Source of the DNA: Pararge aegeria | Taxonomy: Eukaryota > Arthropoda > Insecta > Lepidoptera > Nymphalidae | Direction: 5' to 3' | DNA: 64,000 nucleotides | Assembly (NCBI RefSeq): GCF_905163445.1 | Contig: NC_053182.1 | Span: 20,233,501 to 20,297,500 of the forward strand | Notes under the pieces: model-generated | What the model saw: only the letters and a program-made list of their open reading frames with translations | What the model was told of the DNA's origin: nothing | Databases searched by the model: none | Made by a program: the position numbers and the translations under genes | Shown here: positions 1 through 11,557 of the stretch, piece after piece | How the letters are laid out: each line of letters starts with the position of its first letter | Position numbering within the stretch: position 1 is the stretch's first letter

Positions 1-1268
1 ATTTTAGTCGTTGGCAAAATCTTTGATTTGAAACAGAATACAGATTGTGCTGTATTCTTAGTCTTTAATATTACGGCACTGTACGCAGTTGCGAGTTCGA
101 TTCTCGGTTGGTGCCGATTTAAAAATGTTTTCATTTCCAATTATTATGCCGTGTGGTGAGAGCACATCAGAATACAGTTGTCACCCCTCCGCTTTCCACG
201 GATTTCGTATGAGGCGACTAAAGGAATTTAACCACAGATATAACAGAGAACGGAAAGCAGCGTCCTCTGTCCTGTAACTACCATCTTCTGCGATCAGATC
301 ACTAATATAACATACTTACGACAAAACCAAAACACATAACTAGCGCAAACCTAAAGTCATAGAATTTAAATAAAGAATGTCAGTGTTATTTTTATATCAG
401 TACCAGGAGATTGGTACATGTTTTCTTATGTCAATTTCTGTATTTTATAAAATCAAATATCTCTTTGTCTTTATATCACCTACTTAATTGACATTTCTAA
501 AGGCGCGGATTCATGGCAATTTTTAATTTTTGGTTTTATTAGATCCAGTAAGCTTATAGTAACACATACTATAAGCTTACTGGTTCTAATATTTTAGTTT
601 TGTACAAATAGAATAAATGATGTTAGCATAACAGAGGTCAGTCGTAAAAAGAGCTTTAAAAAAGAAAAACTGTCATATTAGTTATCTTTAAATTCTTTAT
701 GTTTAGTTGAAATCTAAAACATAACTAAGATTTGTAATGACTTCGAATTAACTTCGAATTAAAATAATAATTGAAATCTAAAAGAATATCTTGGATGGCA
801 CCAAAAATATTGTAGCAAATATAATATTTTTTAGTTTATTGTACTGTCACTAAAAACAGCCATAATTGACGTTTCAAATCTGCTTATATTAGGCCTACAT
901 GAAATAAATGACTTTTTAATATTGAGAAATACCTATTTGGAATGATATTAAATAATTAATAATATTGATAAAAATACTTGTACTAAGCATAAATCATGAA
1001 CTCATAGACAAAAATTTAAAAAAGTGGTCTGTCAATGTCTTTGTCACTTGTCAAATAGACATAACTAAATGTCTTTGTAAAATGTGAAATTGCGATTCTT
1101 GAATTGTGTTTATCTTTCTTGTTTGTTGCTAATTTGAAAAGGCTTTATAAGATAACATAGCATAATAGGCGACGTCACTATTTACATAAGCCGACAATCG
1201 GTATTTTCCTCTACTAATCGTATAATGTGATCAATATAGTCCAGTTTTATTTTATGTGCATTCACTAA
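1..1268. other. Upstream region without a recognised gene
   Basis: No convincing exon is seen. Bases about 80-300 look like a decayed tRNA-headed repeat: a B-box-like GAGTTCGATTC lies near 92, and the following text resembles 24740-24830 and, inverted, 58370-58460. Bases about 855-930 carry a fragment of the LINE 3' tail family (GTTTCAAA, then TATTAGGCCTAC and GAAATAAATGA). The last 200 bases before 1269 would hold the PPP1R11 promoter and 5' UTR, but no clear TATA or initiator can be assigned. Confidence 0.5.
545..583. repeat. Perfect 17-bp hairpin
   Basis: Arms 545-561 and 567-583 are exact reverse complements (left arm CCAGTAAGCTTATAGTA) around the 5-nt loop ACACA. It is probably the relic of a foldback or MITE terminus. 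No gene is attached to it. Confidence 0.8.
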
Positions 1269-4200
1269 ATGGGAGATCGGCAGCGGTTACGAACTGAAGA
1301 GATGGCTACGACAAGCACCGCGGTGACTGTCTCACCGCAAATACAAGAGGCAAGTAATATGGAACCTTATCAAACCACGTATAACATGATTTATACACAT
1401 AATCGCACACAAACACGTTAGTTTGTGACGATAAGTAAATAGTAATTTCTTTCGTTTATCGTCATATTTCGTTTGGAATTCGTCATGGGGGTCGTACATC
1501 GAGTAACATTTCAAGTTTTAAAAGGTTCTAAAAATGTATTTGTAACAACAAAATCGTTTTTCCGTGCTCATAGTTATTCCACTAAAGCTGATGGTCTGCT
1601 TAGCGACATAAATGTGTTAGATCTAACGCGGGTAGTGGCTGGCCCTGTATGCACTATGACCCTAGGAGATTTGGGCGCGAATGTGATAAAAGTTGAGAGC
1701 CTAGATGGTGATGAAGCAAGAAAATGGGGGCCACCTTTTATTAAGGACTCCACTGATTCTTACTACTTCCTATGTGTGAACAGAAACAAGAAGAGCATTT
1801 GTATTGATTTCAAAAGTCAAGAAGGTAAGCAATATTTTCTAACCTATGTATTTAATTTAAAAATAAAATAGATTGTTTTTTTTTATGCAATCCAATTTTT
1901 GTTATTTAACTGTAATTTACTTAATAATCTCATTATGACCTCAAAATTATTCCTTATTTTTATATAGTTCCCTTTCCCATGAACTAAATCATTATACAAT
2001 CTCAAGTAAGTAGTGGTTATTTTCTTAATTGCTTACAGTGAATTCAGTTCAACTTTTTATGCAACATTTTAAATTTTACAGGTAAAAAAATTGTGTATGA
2101 CTTGGCAAGAAAATGCGATGTGGTTGTGGAGAACTTCCTACCAGGTAAACTGGACACACTTGATATTGGCTATGATAAGTTGAAACAGTTCAATAAAGGC
2201 ATCATATACTGTGCTATCACAGGGTTTGGGCCAACTGGGCCCTACAGGAATAAACCTGGGTGAGAATAAATTGCGAAACTATTTAATTGCTGTAGGACAA
2301 ACCAAAAATCGTATTTACACATGTATAATACCAAAATTTATCACAAATAATTTGAGGAAGTTCCTAAAAATTACCTATCTGCTTTTAAAGGCACATATAA
2401 AAACCTGTCTCAGTGATGGCATAAAGTTATCTTGCTATAAAATTTGTTAAAATTATTAATACTTTCAGATATGATGTCATTGCATCCGCAATGGGAGGTT
2501 TGCTGAATACAACAGGTGAGAGAAATGGTAACCCGGTTAAACCTGGAGTAGCCATCACAGATGTCACCACAGGTCTACATGCTTTTGGTGCAATCATGAC
2601 CGCACTGTACTATAGAAATAAAACAGGAAAAGGGCAGAAAATAGACTGTAACCTCCTTTCTACACAGATATCAAGTATGATTAATATTGCTAACATTTAT
2701 TTAAACTGTGGCATAGAAGGCCAGAGATGGGGTACAGCGCACGCTAACCTAGTACCTTATCAAGCATTCAAAACTAAAGATGGAGACATGGTAATAGGTA
2801 CAGGATCTAACGCCCAATTTGCAGATTTCTGCAAACTAATAAATAAAGAAGAACTAATCGCTGATGAGCGTTTTAAAGATAATGCAGCCAGAGTTAAGAA
2901 CCGCGATGAAATAATCAGAACAATAAGTGATGTTATAATAACTAAGACTAAAAAAGAATGGGCGGAGATTTTCAAAGGCGCATCATTTCCAAATGGACCA
3001 GTTAATACTATGAAAGATGTGTTTGACGATGAACATGTTAAAGAAATAGGTTTGGTAAAAGAGTTGCCACATTCGGTTGCGGGTAAAGTAAAGATGGTTG
3101 GCCCGCCCACTGTGTACTCGGAAGGGGGGAATTTAGCTAGGACTTCACCACCTTTGTTAGGGCAGCATACAATCGATATTCTGTCCAACTTCTTAGGTTA
3201 TCATGATGCTAAAATTGAGGGACTTTTTAAGGACAGGGTTATTAAATAATTATTTTTAATTCAAATAAAAGGGTTAAATAAAAATCACCAGAAAGCTCAC
3301 TTGTTGTTCCTAACATTAAAGCTAACAATTTCAGTTGTAGGACTTTTCAAAATTCAGTATTTATTTATTTTATATAATAAAATTAATAAATCTCGTTATT
3401 TCTGTAAAGTGTCATTACACTGTAAAACCAAATTCATGTTATTTGACAGTCGTGTAGTCGAGTCGTGGTTCACTCGCCGATGTAACTTCACAGGGTAGCA
3501 ACAAGTAGAGTATCTATTGAAACTATTGAATATTTAATATTTCACATCTGGTATTTTTTATTTCAACCGGTATACAATTTACTATATGTATTTTTAAGCT
3601 AGTCTCAAATTACAAGTATATTTTCTCTGTGTTTCTAATGTTACTCAGGAGTTATTTGATCGTGCAATGTCGCAAAAATGATACAAAACGTCAAATTATC
3701 TATGTATTACAATAACAGTTTTGTTACGGTTTAAGTTTAAATAATTAAAAGTGGAACGGTACCTTATTATGTTAATAAATACAAAGCCTGTAAGTTATCA
3801 AGTAGTTATATCAAAACCAAATACCTATGTATATATAATAACTATTGCAATACACACACATGCATTTTACTTGCACGAAAGCATGCCAGATACCGGCGAG
3901 TTTAAGAAACTAGGACGCGTTTTGACTCGCATCTTAATAAATATCATAGTACTATCCCCTGTATTTTGTTTCATTTCTGTCATTTGCTAGCAGTTGGTGA
4001 CTCCATACAACATTTACACTTGGATGAATGAATGAAAATGAAAGAAATGAATCATCATGTTTTGTATAGAGACAACCGCTTCGGAACTGTCGGAAAATTT
4101 ACACAATAGGTAACAGACGATGGCAGGAATCTTTTAGTTGGAATAGAATACCTATCTGGTTTGCCGTCATTTTAGTGGCAACATTTACCGTCATGTGTCA

Positions 4201-7200
4201 CTACCTTTATTACTGTTAGTGTTTTTTTATTTTTACGAAAACACAAATTTGGTCTGGTGTCTCCTGCCGTGGCTAGTTAACACCCTACCGACACAGACGT
4301 GCCGCTAAGCGATTTAGCGTTCCGGTACGATGCCGAAAAAAAATTGGTTAGTTGTATGGGTTTAATATAATTGCCATACAGGGTAGCCCGCTACCATCTT
4401 AAACTGCATCATCACCTACCATTAGGTCAGATTGCCGTCAAGTACTAACTTGTAGTGAAATAAAAAAAAAAAATGTGTTTAGGTATATGCCACGGTAAAG
4501 GTACATAATTATTAATACTTAGCAGATAATAAATCTTTAATAAGAATTGTTGATTTCTTTTGATTTTATAACTAAACTGAATTATAGGTTCCGCTACAAT
4601 ACATTTAACAATGCAATATTTAATCAAAAAAGCCGACCTTGCTACCTACAAAAATGAAGTACCTACCAAAAACTGTAAGATATAGGTAAACACAGTTAGA
4701 TAATAATCTTGAAAAGGTGACCTTGTAATGTTTTTGTTGTTTGTGAGACTGTACTGTAGATCTCCGAACTAAACTTGATGGGCATTTCTAAAAATAGTGT
4801 TATTCTTTCAATGTCGAACATTATGAGCAGATTATTGTTAGAATTGGAAAAGAGCAACGACTGAGTTCCTTGCCGGCACTTCTCGGTAGAATCTGCTTTC
4901 CGGACCGGTGGTAGAGTCAATACAAACATACTCGTACATACTTGACGTGGACGTACTTGAAATAAATGAATTTTTAATTTTATTTTCTGAAAGTTTTCTG
5001 GATAAATCGCAATTTGGAATATGATTATCAGTGGCGTGCATAGAGCTTATGCACAGGGTATGCTATGAAAAATGAAGAAAATCTCCAGTACGAGTTATAA
5101 ATACTTTAGGGTAGGCTTTTTATAACTCTTACAATGCTTCTTTGGGGTGGTGCAGCAAAGACATACTTTATACAGATTGAACGAGCACAAAGAGCAGAAC
5201 TTAAGGTGTGCTGTTTTAAGCCCCGCCTGTATCCTACCGAAATGTTATACGAATACTGTCAAGTTCTTACTGTCCGGCAACTATTCATTTTAGCAACCAC
5301 ACTTAAGCAGCACTCACTTACGCACTTCATGAATGCGCCCGCAGAAAGCCCAAACTAGCTACTCTCACAAAGCTCAAAACAGCGTTTAGTCGTAGATTTT
5401 TTGTGTTTCTTGGACCCTACCTTTATAACAAGTTACATCATGCCCTTTCTCTGCACACCTTGAATACTTTACTTAATTATAAAAGCAATCTTAAAAAGTG
5501 GCTTCTTAAACAAAATTACGCAGTAACCGAAAATTTAATGGAGATTCTAGTATAATTTATTGAGTGAATTGAAAATCGTTTTTACCAATTTATCATAGTT
5601 ACATTTACACACACACACCTACACGCACACACACTCACAAAAATACACTCGCAAGCAGACACACACACACACACACGCAAATACACACACTCACACACGC
5701 ACTGACACACACACATGGACACTTATGACACGTACAAACACAACCAGAGTACTTGGGCATACAAGTGATCTTAATATCTAGTAGTCAGCTATGTCATCGA
5801 GCGGGTTAGCCCTGTTTTCCGAGACACAGTCTCAACTAGTTCGGAGAACAGGTACACTTTTTATCTGTGCAAAATAAAACAAAATTTGTATATATTTTAT
5901 GTGTTATGTTTAAGTACTTTTGATTCTGTTTTGTTTTTCTTTATGACAATAAAGAAAAAGCATTTTTATCATAAATCATTTTTATCAGTCATTTTTAAAA
6001 TAAAGCATTTTTTCATTTCTCCTTAAGTTTTATACCTCGTACTGCAGATTTTCTTTATTTTATATCATCTGCATACCCTGTGCATAGCCTCTATGCACGC
6101 CACTGGTGATTATTATGTTCGGATGTATAGCGATTATGGGTAAAACCCTCCCGCCCTTTTGATGCTATATTGAAGCATATATACATGTATATAGTCGTGT
6201 ATACGGTTTCTGTGTATTCTTAATTCTGTTTATTTTTACATATAATTTCCATTGTGAAAATTTAGCTTAATTTGTTACACTCCGCGAAAAGCTGGAGAAT
6301 CTGTATGGTGTAATTTATAATTTCTTCAATCCTTATACTCCACACCAAACAGATCTTCGGCAATATACCCTCTACGTTTAGCTCCGAAACCGGAGCATCA
6401 TCAGGAAATGTTGACTTTACAATGAATGATTGTTAAGTTCTGAGGATACATTGCCGAAGATCTGTTTGGTGAGGAGTATAAGGATTGAAAAAATTATAAA
6501 TTACACCATACCGATTCTTCTTATTTTCGCGGAGTACAGCAATTTAAGCTTTATTTCGGTAATAGATCATGGAATTCCTGCTTCTACACAATATTTATAC
6601 AATGTTCAATTTATATCAACTAAACAATTAATTATCGACTATGTATACATAGTCGATACTTCCGAACATAATAGGGCAGTTTTTCAAAATTAGTCATCAC
6701 GCTTATTGGTCTACACGTCTGCTTGGTCCGCCAATTAAAAGTTTAATAAAAAACAATGTTGCACATGTTCAGGAATCCGTGGAGCGAGTGGCCGTGATCA
6801 CGCTGCGGCCGACGCGCGCACAGTCTCGCAAGAAGGTGGTCTGGACCGAGGATACCGTCGACAACGAGAACATGAACAAGAAGAAATCCAAATGTCAGTT
6901 CCTTTCTCTCTACTGAGATAAAGTTGTACTCATCTTCAAATCAACCCAATACTGGCCCACTAAAGGTCTCCTCCCACAATGAGAATGGTTTAGGCCGTAG
7001 TCCACCACTCTCAGCAGTGCGGATTGGTGGACACCACACCTCTGGATCTGGAGAACTCTCAGGCTCCTCACGATGTTTCCTTCAACGTTGAAACAAGTGA
7101 TGTCTCAATTGCTTAAAACGCACATAACTTACAAAATTACACATTGATATACATATGACATTTGTTTCCATGACAACTTGGGCGCTTTTGCCCGGGTTGT

Positions 7201-10200
7201 GGCACTACAAACGAAGTGCTACGTTTTCGATAAGTAACGTTTTTATACGATATTGCGTGATGTAATGTAGTTATCGTAGGTAACTTTATATTTATTTCGC
7301 AAGGCCGCTGTATCGAAACTGCTGCAGTCAAATCATTAAATATCGTCATTTATCAGCGATATAGCCATAAAGTCGCCTGTAAAATGTTCATCGTGATGTA
7401 CAGTGCCGTTAAAGAAGTTGAACTGTAATAGTAGATTTTGAATCTAGTGTTACAGTAATTTTATAAAGTGGGTAAACAACCAAACTTTTGATAACTATAA
7501 ATTCATATTTGCCAGATATTTTATTAAATTGATTAGGATTGTACAAATACCCTAATAATTATTATTTAGTCATTAGATAGTTTTCAAGAAACAAATAAAA
7601 TTATATTTGATTAATAACCAATGTTCATGACATTGAGTTGGTGGGTATTTTGATATTAATACGACTGCATTATCGATACACTTCAGTCCTACATGGACTC
7701 GAACGATGCAAAGATACCTCCCGGTGTCTTAGTCGTTTATCACAAGTTTAAAGACATTGCATTTTACTGTCGAGGCGTTATTAGACGCATGCAATTGTCT
7801 CTAGATAAACTACCAGCAGCTGTAGATAGAGGAATTTAAGGAATCCGTTAGCAAAACAGGAGTATTCTGAAAGAAGTTTTTGAACGTACTGGCCGCCCCT
7901 GTCAGAGGTTAAAAGCGAATGCGCTAAGAAAGCCGAGAGTGTAACAAGTAAAGTACCAAACGCGTTTTATACGACGATTTTCATAACACTTGCGAGGAAA
8001 AAAACAGGATAAATACGTTCTGGGAAAATAACTGACCATTTGTTACTGTTTTTCCACTGTATGAAAGTTTCCTGGGCCGCTCTCTATATTTCATTAAAAC
8101 TGGATATTCACTCGCGATTAGTGCCTCGATTTTTGTTCCCGGCATGAGTAAATCTACAAAGTATCGCTCTACTTTCAGATTTAAACTGGACAGTGGACAC
8201 TTTAAATTATTAACAATGGACACGGAAAATGGCGCGACTACTTTTTTTGCGCGCCAAGGTAAACCGACAGACAGCCAGCATTGTTCGTTGCTGTATTCAA
8301 AATATAATAAACGTAATATTATCGTATTTGAAACATGTATAAAATATAACTTATTATGAATTGTGTATAATTTGTTAAAATTAAACGTTCATTTATCATA
8401 ATAATTGAGAAGGTAAAAATATTTGTTCATTTATGGAAATAATTCTATTTTAATACGCATAAAACCACTTTGTTGGTTGTCTGTGATGAAAATATAATTG
8501 TATGACACTCTGACTCGTCCATTTTACCGCGCCGTGCGGCAACGCCTGGGGAGAGTTACCTAACGCCTAAGTTCTGTTATTTACACGAATGTGACCGTTC
8601 CCAGGCTGCTGTATATACGAGAAGCCGCGACGCTTCGACGAGTCCGACACGGAAGAGAGCGACGATGAGTGCGAACACTGCTTCGGACACGTCGAGCACC
8701 GGCGGAAGAAGCCGCAGAGCCACACCGCCACTGAACTTCAGGTAACGCATCTCTTCATCATCTTCTTCTTATTCTTCTTCTTCATCATATCAACCCATTA
8801 CTGGCCCACTACAGGGCACGGGTCTCCTCTCAAATTAAGAAGGGGTTAAGGCCTGAGTCCACCACGCTGGCCCAATTCAGATTTATTAATTTATTTTTAT
8901 TTTTATTAGTCTACCCACAAAATTACATGTATTATAGTTATGGATACAGCTCGCCTCGGGTTACTAATGACACATAATTTCACTCATAAGCAGTCACAGC
9001 ATGCACTGGTTAGTATGTACGATAACTTAATTTAATAAAAGAATAGAAATGAATGTATTAAACTTCCCTAAATACAGCACAAGTGTAATATATTAATCTT
9101 ATTTATTGCACCACCTACCAATTTTTTATGTTTTTTCCTTTTACGCCATTGGTTGCCTGGAAGAAATCGCTATGTAGCGATAAGGCCGCCAAATTGTACT
9201 CTCTTGATATGTATTTATTAACTACATTTTTTTCTTTGGTGTACAATAAAAGTGTATTCATTCATTCATTCATTCACTAGTCACTATAAAATATATATGT
9301 ATATAAAATTTAAACATAACTAGTAACTTATATAACCAATATTAATATTTAAGGGATGAAAAAACAAAGCGGGAAATGCGATTGGTAGACTCCACCAATC
9401 CACCTTTGAGAACATTACGAAGAACTCTCAGGCATGCAGGTTTCCTCACGATGTGTTTACACTCACCGTTGAAGCAAGTGATATTTTAATTGCTTTAAAC
9501 GCATGTAACTTAGACAAGTTAGAGGTGCTGGGAATTGAACTCAGCCCCCTGAAAGTGAGGTCGAAGTCGTGCCCACTGGGCTTTCAAACATCTCTTAAAC
9601 CCAGTTTGTTCATATCTCATAGCTGCGTACAGGCATATTCTGATGAGGGAGAGATAGGTGCGATGCTTGTCGGCTAATCCGTTACCAAAGTTTTCCCTTT
9701 AGTTATGCGTTTACGCGTTCCACCTCCGGATATAGAGCAGCCAAAGCTGTACATTGCTGGGAGTGGCTGCATGAGGGACTCGCCGAATGTCCAAACCTGA
9801 CTAAAACTCTGTGGGAAGCCCAGCCAGCTAACAACCTTTGAGATGATATTAAGGACTACGTAATCGATAAAAACCTTTGGTGTTAATTATTGCACCAACC
9901 AAGTTGCTCTTTTAATAATTTTAAATGACAATGTGAGATGGTGATAACAAAAAAAACACCCGGCGAATTTTGTTCTGGGCTTCTTCTTAGACCAGGATGC
10001 GTTTGGAACCCTCGTAGCTTTAGTTTTGAGTTTACGAATATGGTTATCGCCATTATCTCACTACCGTGTACTTCTCATGTAATGTACGCATCAAAAGTGA
10101 CACCTATGGATCCCACTTGAACAAAGATATTAATGACTTTGACTTTTTATGTTTAAGGTTTTTTTCTTAGTATTATTATTAATACTAAGAAAAGAACGTA

Positions 10201-10338
10201 TAGTAGTAAATGGTACCAGAACTTAACGCTATTGTTCTTCTTTTGTAGGAAGCAGTGGAGCAAACCGCATCGATAACGTTGCAGCCAACCGAGCCGACGT
10301 CCGCTCCGAGTCCACCCGACATATCGACCGATAGCTAA
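1269..10338 (+). CDS. PPP1R11: Protein phosphatase 1 regulatory subunit 11 (inhibitor-3)
   Basis: Joined exons 1269-1349, 6773-6893, 8605-8741 and 10249-10338 give a 142-aa protein (131 aa if the in-frame ATG at 1302 is used; human is 126 aa). The family is a heat-stable inhibitor of PP1 and has also been described as a RING-like ubiquitin ligase. Seen: the docking segment KKVVW, an RVxF-type PP1-binding motif, followed by TEDTVDNENM. The Cys cluster KCCCIYEKPR spans the exon 2/3 junction. An acidic stretch and a second cluster CEHCFGH follow, then a Pro/Thr-rich tail. Splice phases agree at every junction. Intron 1 has a GC donor (GAG then GCAAGT); the nearest GT, at 1354, gives a wrong frame. 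Intron 1 is about 5.4 kb and contains a complete second gene plus a hAT-like element. I am sure of the family and fairly sure of exon 1, whose N-terminus is poorly conserved. Confidence 0.9.
1485..3249 (+). CDS. SUGCT: CaiB/BaiF (family III) CoA-transferase, SUGCT-like
   Basis: Exons 1485-1824, 2082-2259 and 2469-3249 join in phase to give 432 aa, close to the roughly 440 aa of animal SUGCT, which moves CoA from succinyl-CoA (or HMG-CoA) to glutarate in mitochondria. The first 35 residues are basic and Ser/Thr-rich, like a mitochondrial presequence. Family III hallmarks in order: LDLTRVVAGPVCTMTLGDLG, then VIKVE, NRNKKSICIDF, VVENFLPGKLD, GFGPTGPY, and PGYDVIASAMGG, whose Asp is the expected catalytic residue formed across the exon 2/3 junction. 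GTAHANLVPYQAF is near the middle. The start is the ATG at 1485; the open frame extends upstream only without an ATG. The whole gene sits inside PPP1R11 intron 1 on the same strand, 135 bp after its exon 1. Substrate assignment is inference; the family is clear. Confidence 0.85.
3264..3269 (+). promoter_or_regulatory. Polyadenylation signal of the SUGCT-like gene
   Basis: A canonical AATAAA lies 15 nt after the SUGCT-like stop codon. It is inside PPP1R11 intron 1, so it must be ignored when the PPP1R11 pre-mRNA is made. Confidence 0.6.
4250..4470 (+). repeat. Interspersed repeat with poly(A)-like end
   Basis: It carries the block GTGCCGCTAAGCGATTTAGC, then GTAGCCCGCTACCATCTTA, and ends TAACTTGTAGTGAAATAAAAAA. 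The same order recurs near 22040-22205 and 25425-25615, inverted at about 43010-43095, and in part near 46195-46265. The A-rich 3' end suggests copies made from RNA. No coding capacity is seen. Confidence 0.6.
4838..4985 (+). mobile_element. LINE 3' end fragment (TAGGCCTACTTGAAATAAA family)
   Basis: It begins GAAAAGAGCAACGACTGAGTT and runs through TTCTCGGTAGAATCTGC, ACCGGTGGTAGAGTC and TACTTGAAATAAATGAATTT. This 3' untranslated region is much better preserved at 45345-45655, 49715-50032 and 63629-64000. Here only the last 150 bp remain. Confidence 0.6.
5134..5555 (+). pseudogene. LINE ORF2 C-terminal fragment, frameshifted
   Basis: The first part reads LLWGGAAKTYFIQIERAQRA and continues to about 5355. 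After a frame change the text continues LATLTKLKTAFSRRFF, FLGPYLYNKLH and LKKWLLKQNY, to a stop near 5553. This is the usual C-terminal end of non-LTR reverse transcriptases (thumb and trailing region). It lies inside the hAT-like element, so either the element captured it or a LINE landed there. Confidence 0.6.
5605..5735. repeat. Imperfect (CA)n microsatellite
   Basis: CA/CG/CTCA dinucleotide-type repeats run for about 130 bp with scattered interruptions, inside the hAT-like copy 1. Confidence 0.85.
6263..6552. mobile_element. Foldback element
   Basis: Left and right halves are long imperfect inverted repeats. The left side runs AGCTTAATTTG, CTCCGCGAAAAGC, GTATGGTGTAATTTATAA, CAGATCTTCGGCAAT. 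The right side is its reverse complement, ending GCGGAGTACAGCAATTTAAG. Related material lies at 21590-21700, 22930-23160, 53490-53655 and about 55000-55120. No open frame belongs to it. Confidence 0.7.
6930..7140 (-). mobile_element. SINE type A, inverted fragment
   Basis: On the minus strand it carries the body of the SINE seen complete at 11263-11557: GTTATGTGCGTTTTAAGCAA, CACTTGTTTCAACGTTGAAG, GAGAGTTCTCCAGAT and GGTGTGGTGTCCACCAATCC. The tRNA-like head is missing. It begins 37 bp after PPP1R11 exon 2. Confidence 0.6.
9110..9275 (+). mobile_element. LINE 3' end with conserved hairpin
   Basis: The text GGTTGCCTGGAAGAAATCGC then TATGTAGCGATAAGGCCGCC is followed by TTGGTGTACAATAAAAGTG and a CATTCATTCATT tail. 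It is near-identical to 24005-24180. The stem ATCGCT/AGCGAT is the hairpin discussed in the findings. Confidence 0.65.
9365..9582 (-). mobile_element. SINE type A, inverted copy
   Basis: Reverse complement of the type A SINE, with its head end (CCCAGTGGGCACGAC on +) near 9565-9582 and the body (ACTCTCAGGCATGCAGG, ACCGTTGAAGCAAGTGATAT) before it. Confidence 0.65.
9880..10150 (+). mobile_element. Interspersed repeat B (GTGAGATGGTGATAAC family)
   Basis: It starts near TGAGATGGTGATAACAAAAA and includes GGGCTTCTTCTTAGACCAGG, CTCGTAGCTTTAGTTTTGAG and TTATCGCCATTATCTCACTA. It ends ATTAATGACTTTGACTTTT, a simple TTTGAC-type tail. A longer copy is at 47865-48110; inverted pieces are at about 21370-21545, 25805-25940, 44490-44650 and 52180-52330. 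It lies directly before PPP1R11 exon 4. Confidence 0.7.
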
Positions 10339-10740
10339 ACTATACTAAAATATACGATTACTAATGTATACCATACCATGACCTTTTTACCGTCTTACAT
10401 TCCGACGATCGGTGATGCCTTAAATACTTTAACCAATCAACAGTAACTTTGACGATATTTAAAAATTGTCAGGTTACACCACTAGTGATAAAACAAATTA
10501 AACATGTTTTGTAACGGCCGTTTGAATACCGACAAAAATTAAAAATTGTTGTAAACTACCGGAACAGTGTTAGACACGACCGCCGCGCTGCGCCGCTAGC
10601 ACTCCATATGAGATGTTTCTTTAACACCAATTTTTAATAATTCTTCATTTCATATTTTACCAATTAATACTTATGGATATTTGCTAGGTCACTTTTTATT
10701 ATGATTCCTTCATACATGCACAAAAGTAATGCTTACCCAA

Positions 10741-10772
<32 letters not shown>

Positions 10773-11262
10773 TTACGCCTAGCCTAATCAAAAGTCCTGG
10801 GCACGCAACTGGGTACACAGCAGTTAAATTGAACCTAGACCCCCCAATCGGTTTCTGACTAACATCGTACCTGCTAAACTGGGTAACTGTAATGAGATGA
10901 AAGAAATGTCATCGTGTATCGTTGCAAGATAATTAATGCGCGAACGCCACGGACCGCCGATTTCGGACCTGCAAAGTATGATTGTGCTTTTTCTACTTAG
11001 CTTAAGCCTGATTTTAAATAGGCATGATGAATAATTTTGAAAAACTTCCCTATGGTTTTCGAAATCACGTAATTTTTGGTTTTGTTGATACAAATTGAAA
11101 ATTTGTAATTCAAAAAATTATTTGCCGTAAAAACGCTCGCCGTGTGTCATGGCCGCTCTTGTGACGTCATGGCATACTAGAGCCAAGCATGTCCTTGCCT
11201 TCCTTGTCCTTCTATAGCTAAAGATTTTTGATTTTGGTACTGATGACAAAAAAAAAACTAAA
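10339..11262. other. Intergenic DNA after PPP1R11
   Basis: No gene is seen. It should contain the PPP1R11 3' UTR. A run of about 22 T is at 10741-10762. The rest is unique-looking AT-rich sequence. Confidence 0.5.
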
Positions 11263-11557
11263 GCGATGATAGCTAAGTGGGCAGGCTTTCGACTTCACTT
11301 TCGGGGGCCGAATTCTAATCCCAGCACGCACCTCTAACTTATCTAAGTTATGTGCGTTTTAAAAAAAATTCAAATATCACTTGCTTCGACGTAAAGGAAA
11401 AATCATGCCCGAGAGTTCTCTACAGTGTTCTCTACAAGGTGTGTGGAGACCACCAGTCCGCACTGAGCCATCGTGATGGGCGTTAACCCCTTCTCATTGT
11501 GGGAGGAAACCCGTGCAATGTAGTGGGCCGGTCATGGGGTAATGATGATGATGATGA
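11263..11557 (+). mobile_element. SINE type A, near full length
   Basis: A tRNA-like head with A box TAGCTAAGTGG and a weak B box GAATTCTAATCC is followed by CACCTCTAACTTATCTAAG, CACTTGCTTCGACG and GAGAGTTCTC. It ends in a tail of ATG repeats (GATGATGATGATGAC). The structure (internal Pol III promoter, body, simple tail) is that of a tRNA-derived SINE. Confidence 0.75.

Larger units (their letters stand above)
5029..6105. mobile_element. hAT-like non-autonomous element, copy 1
   Basis: The ends are inverted repeats starting CAGTGGCGTGCATAG and ending CTATGCACGCCACTG. The flanks ATGATTAT (5021-5028) and GTGATTAT (6106-6113) differ at one base and look like an 8-bp target duplication, the length made by hAT transposases. 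There is no transposase; the interior holds a LINE fragment and a CA microsatellite. Other copies are at 15526, 47062 and 50233. It lies in PPP1R11 intron 1. Confidence 0.75.

Noticed and set aside
89..277. A 62-codon frame at the window start
   Set aside because: It begins in a tRNA-like repeat head and its text recurs as a dispersed repeat at 24740 and 58400.
2760..3188. A 142-codon minus-strand frame in SUGCT exon 3
   Set aside because: It is antisense to the well-supported CoA-transferase exon and has no family match.
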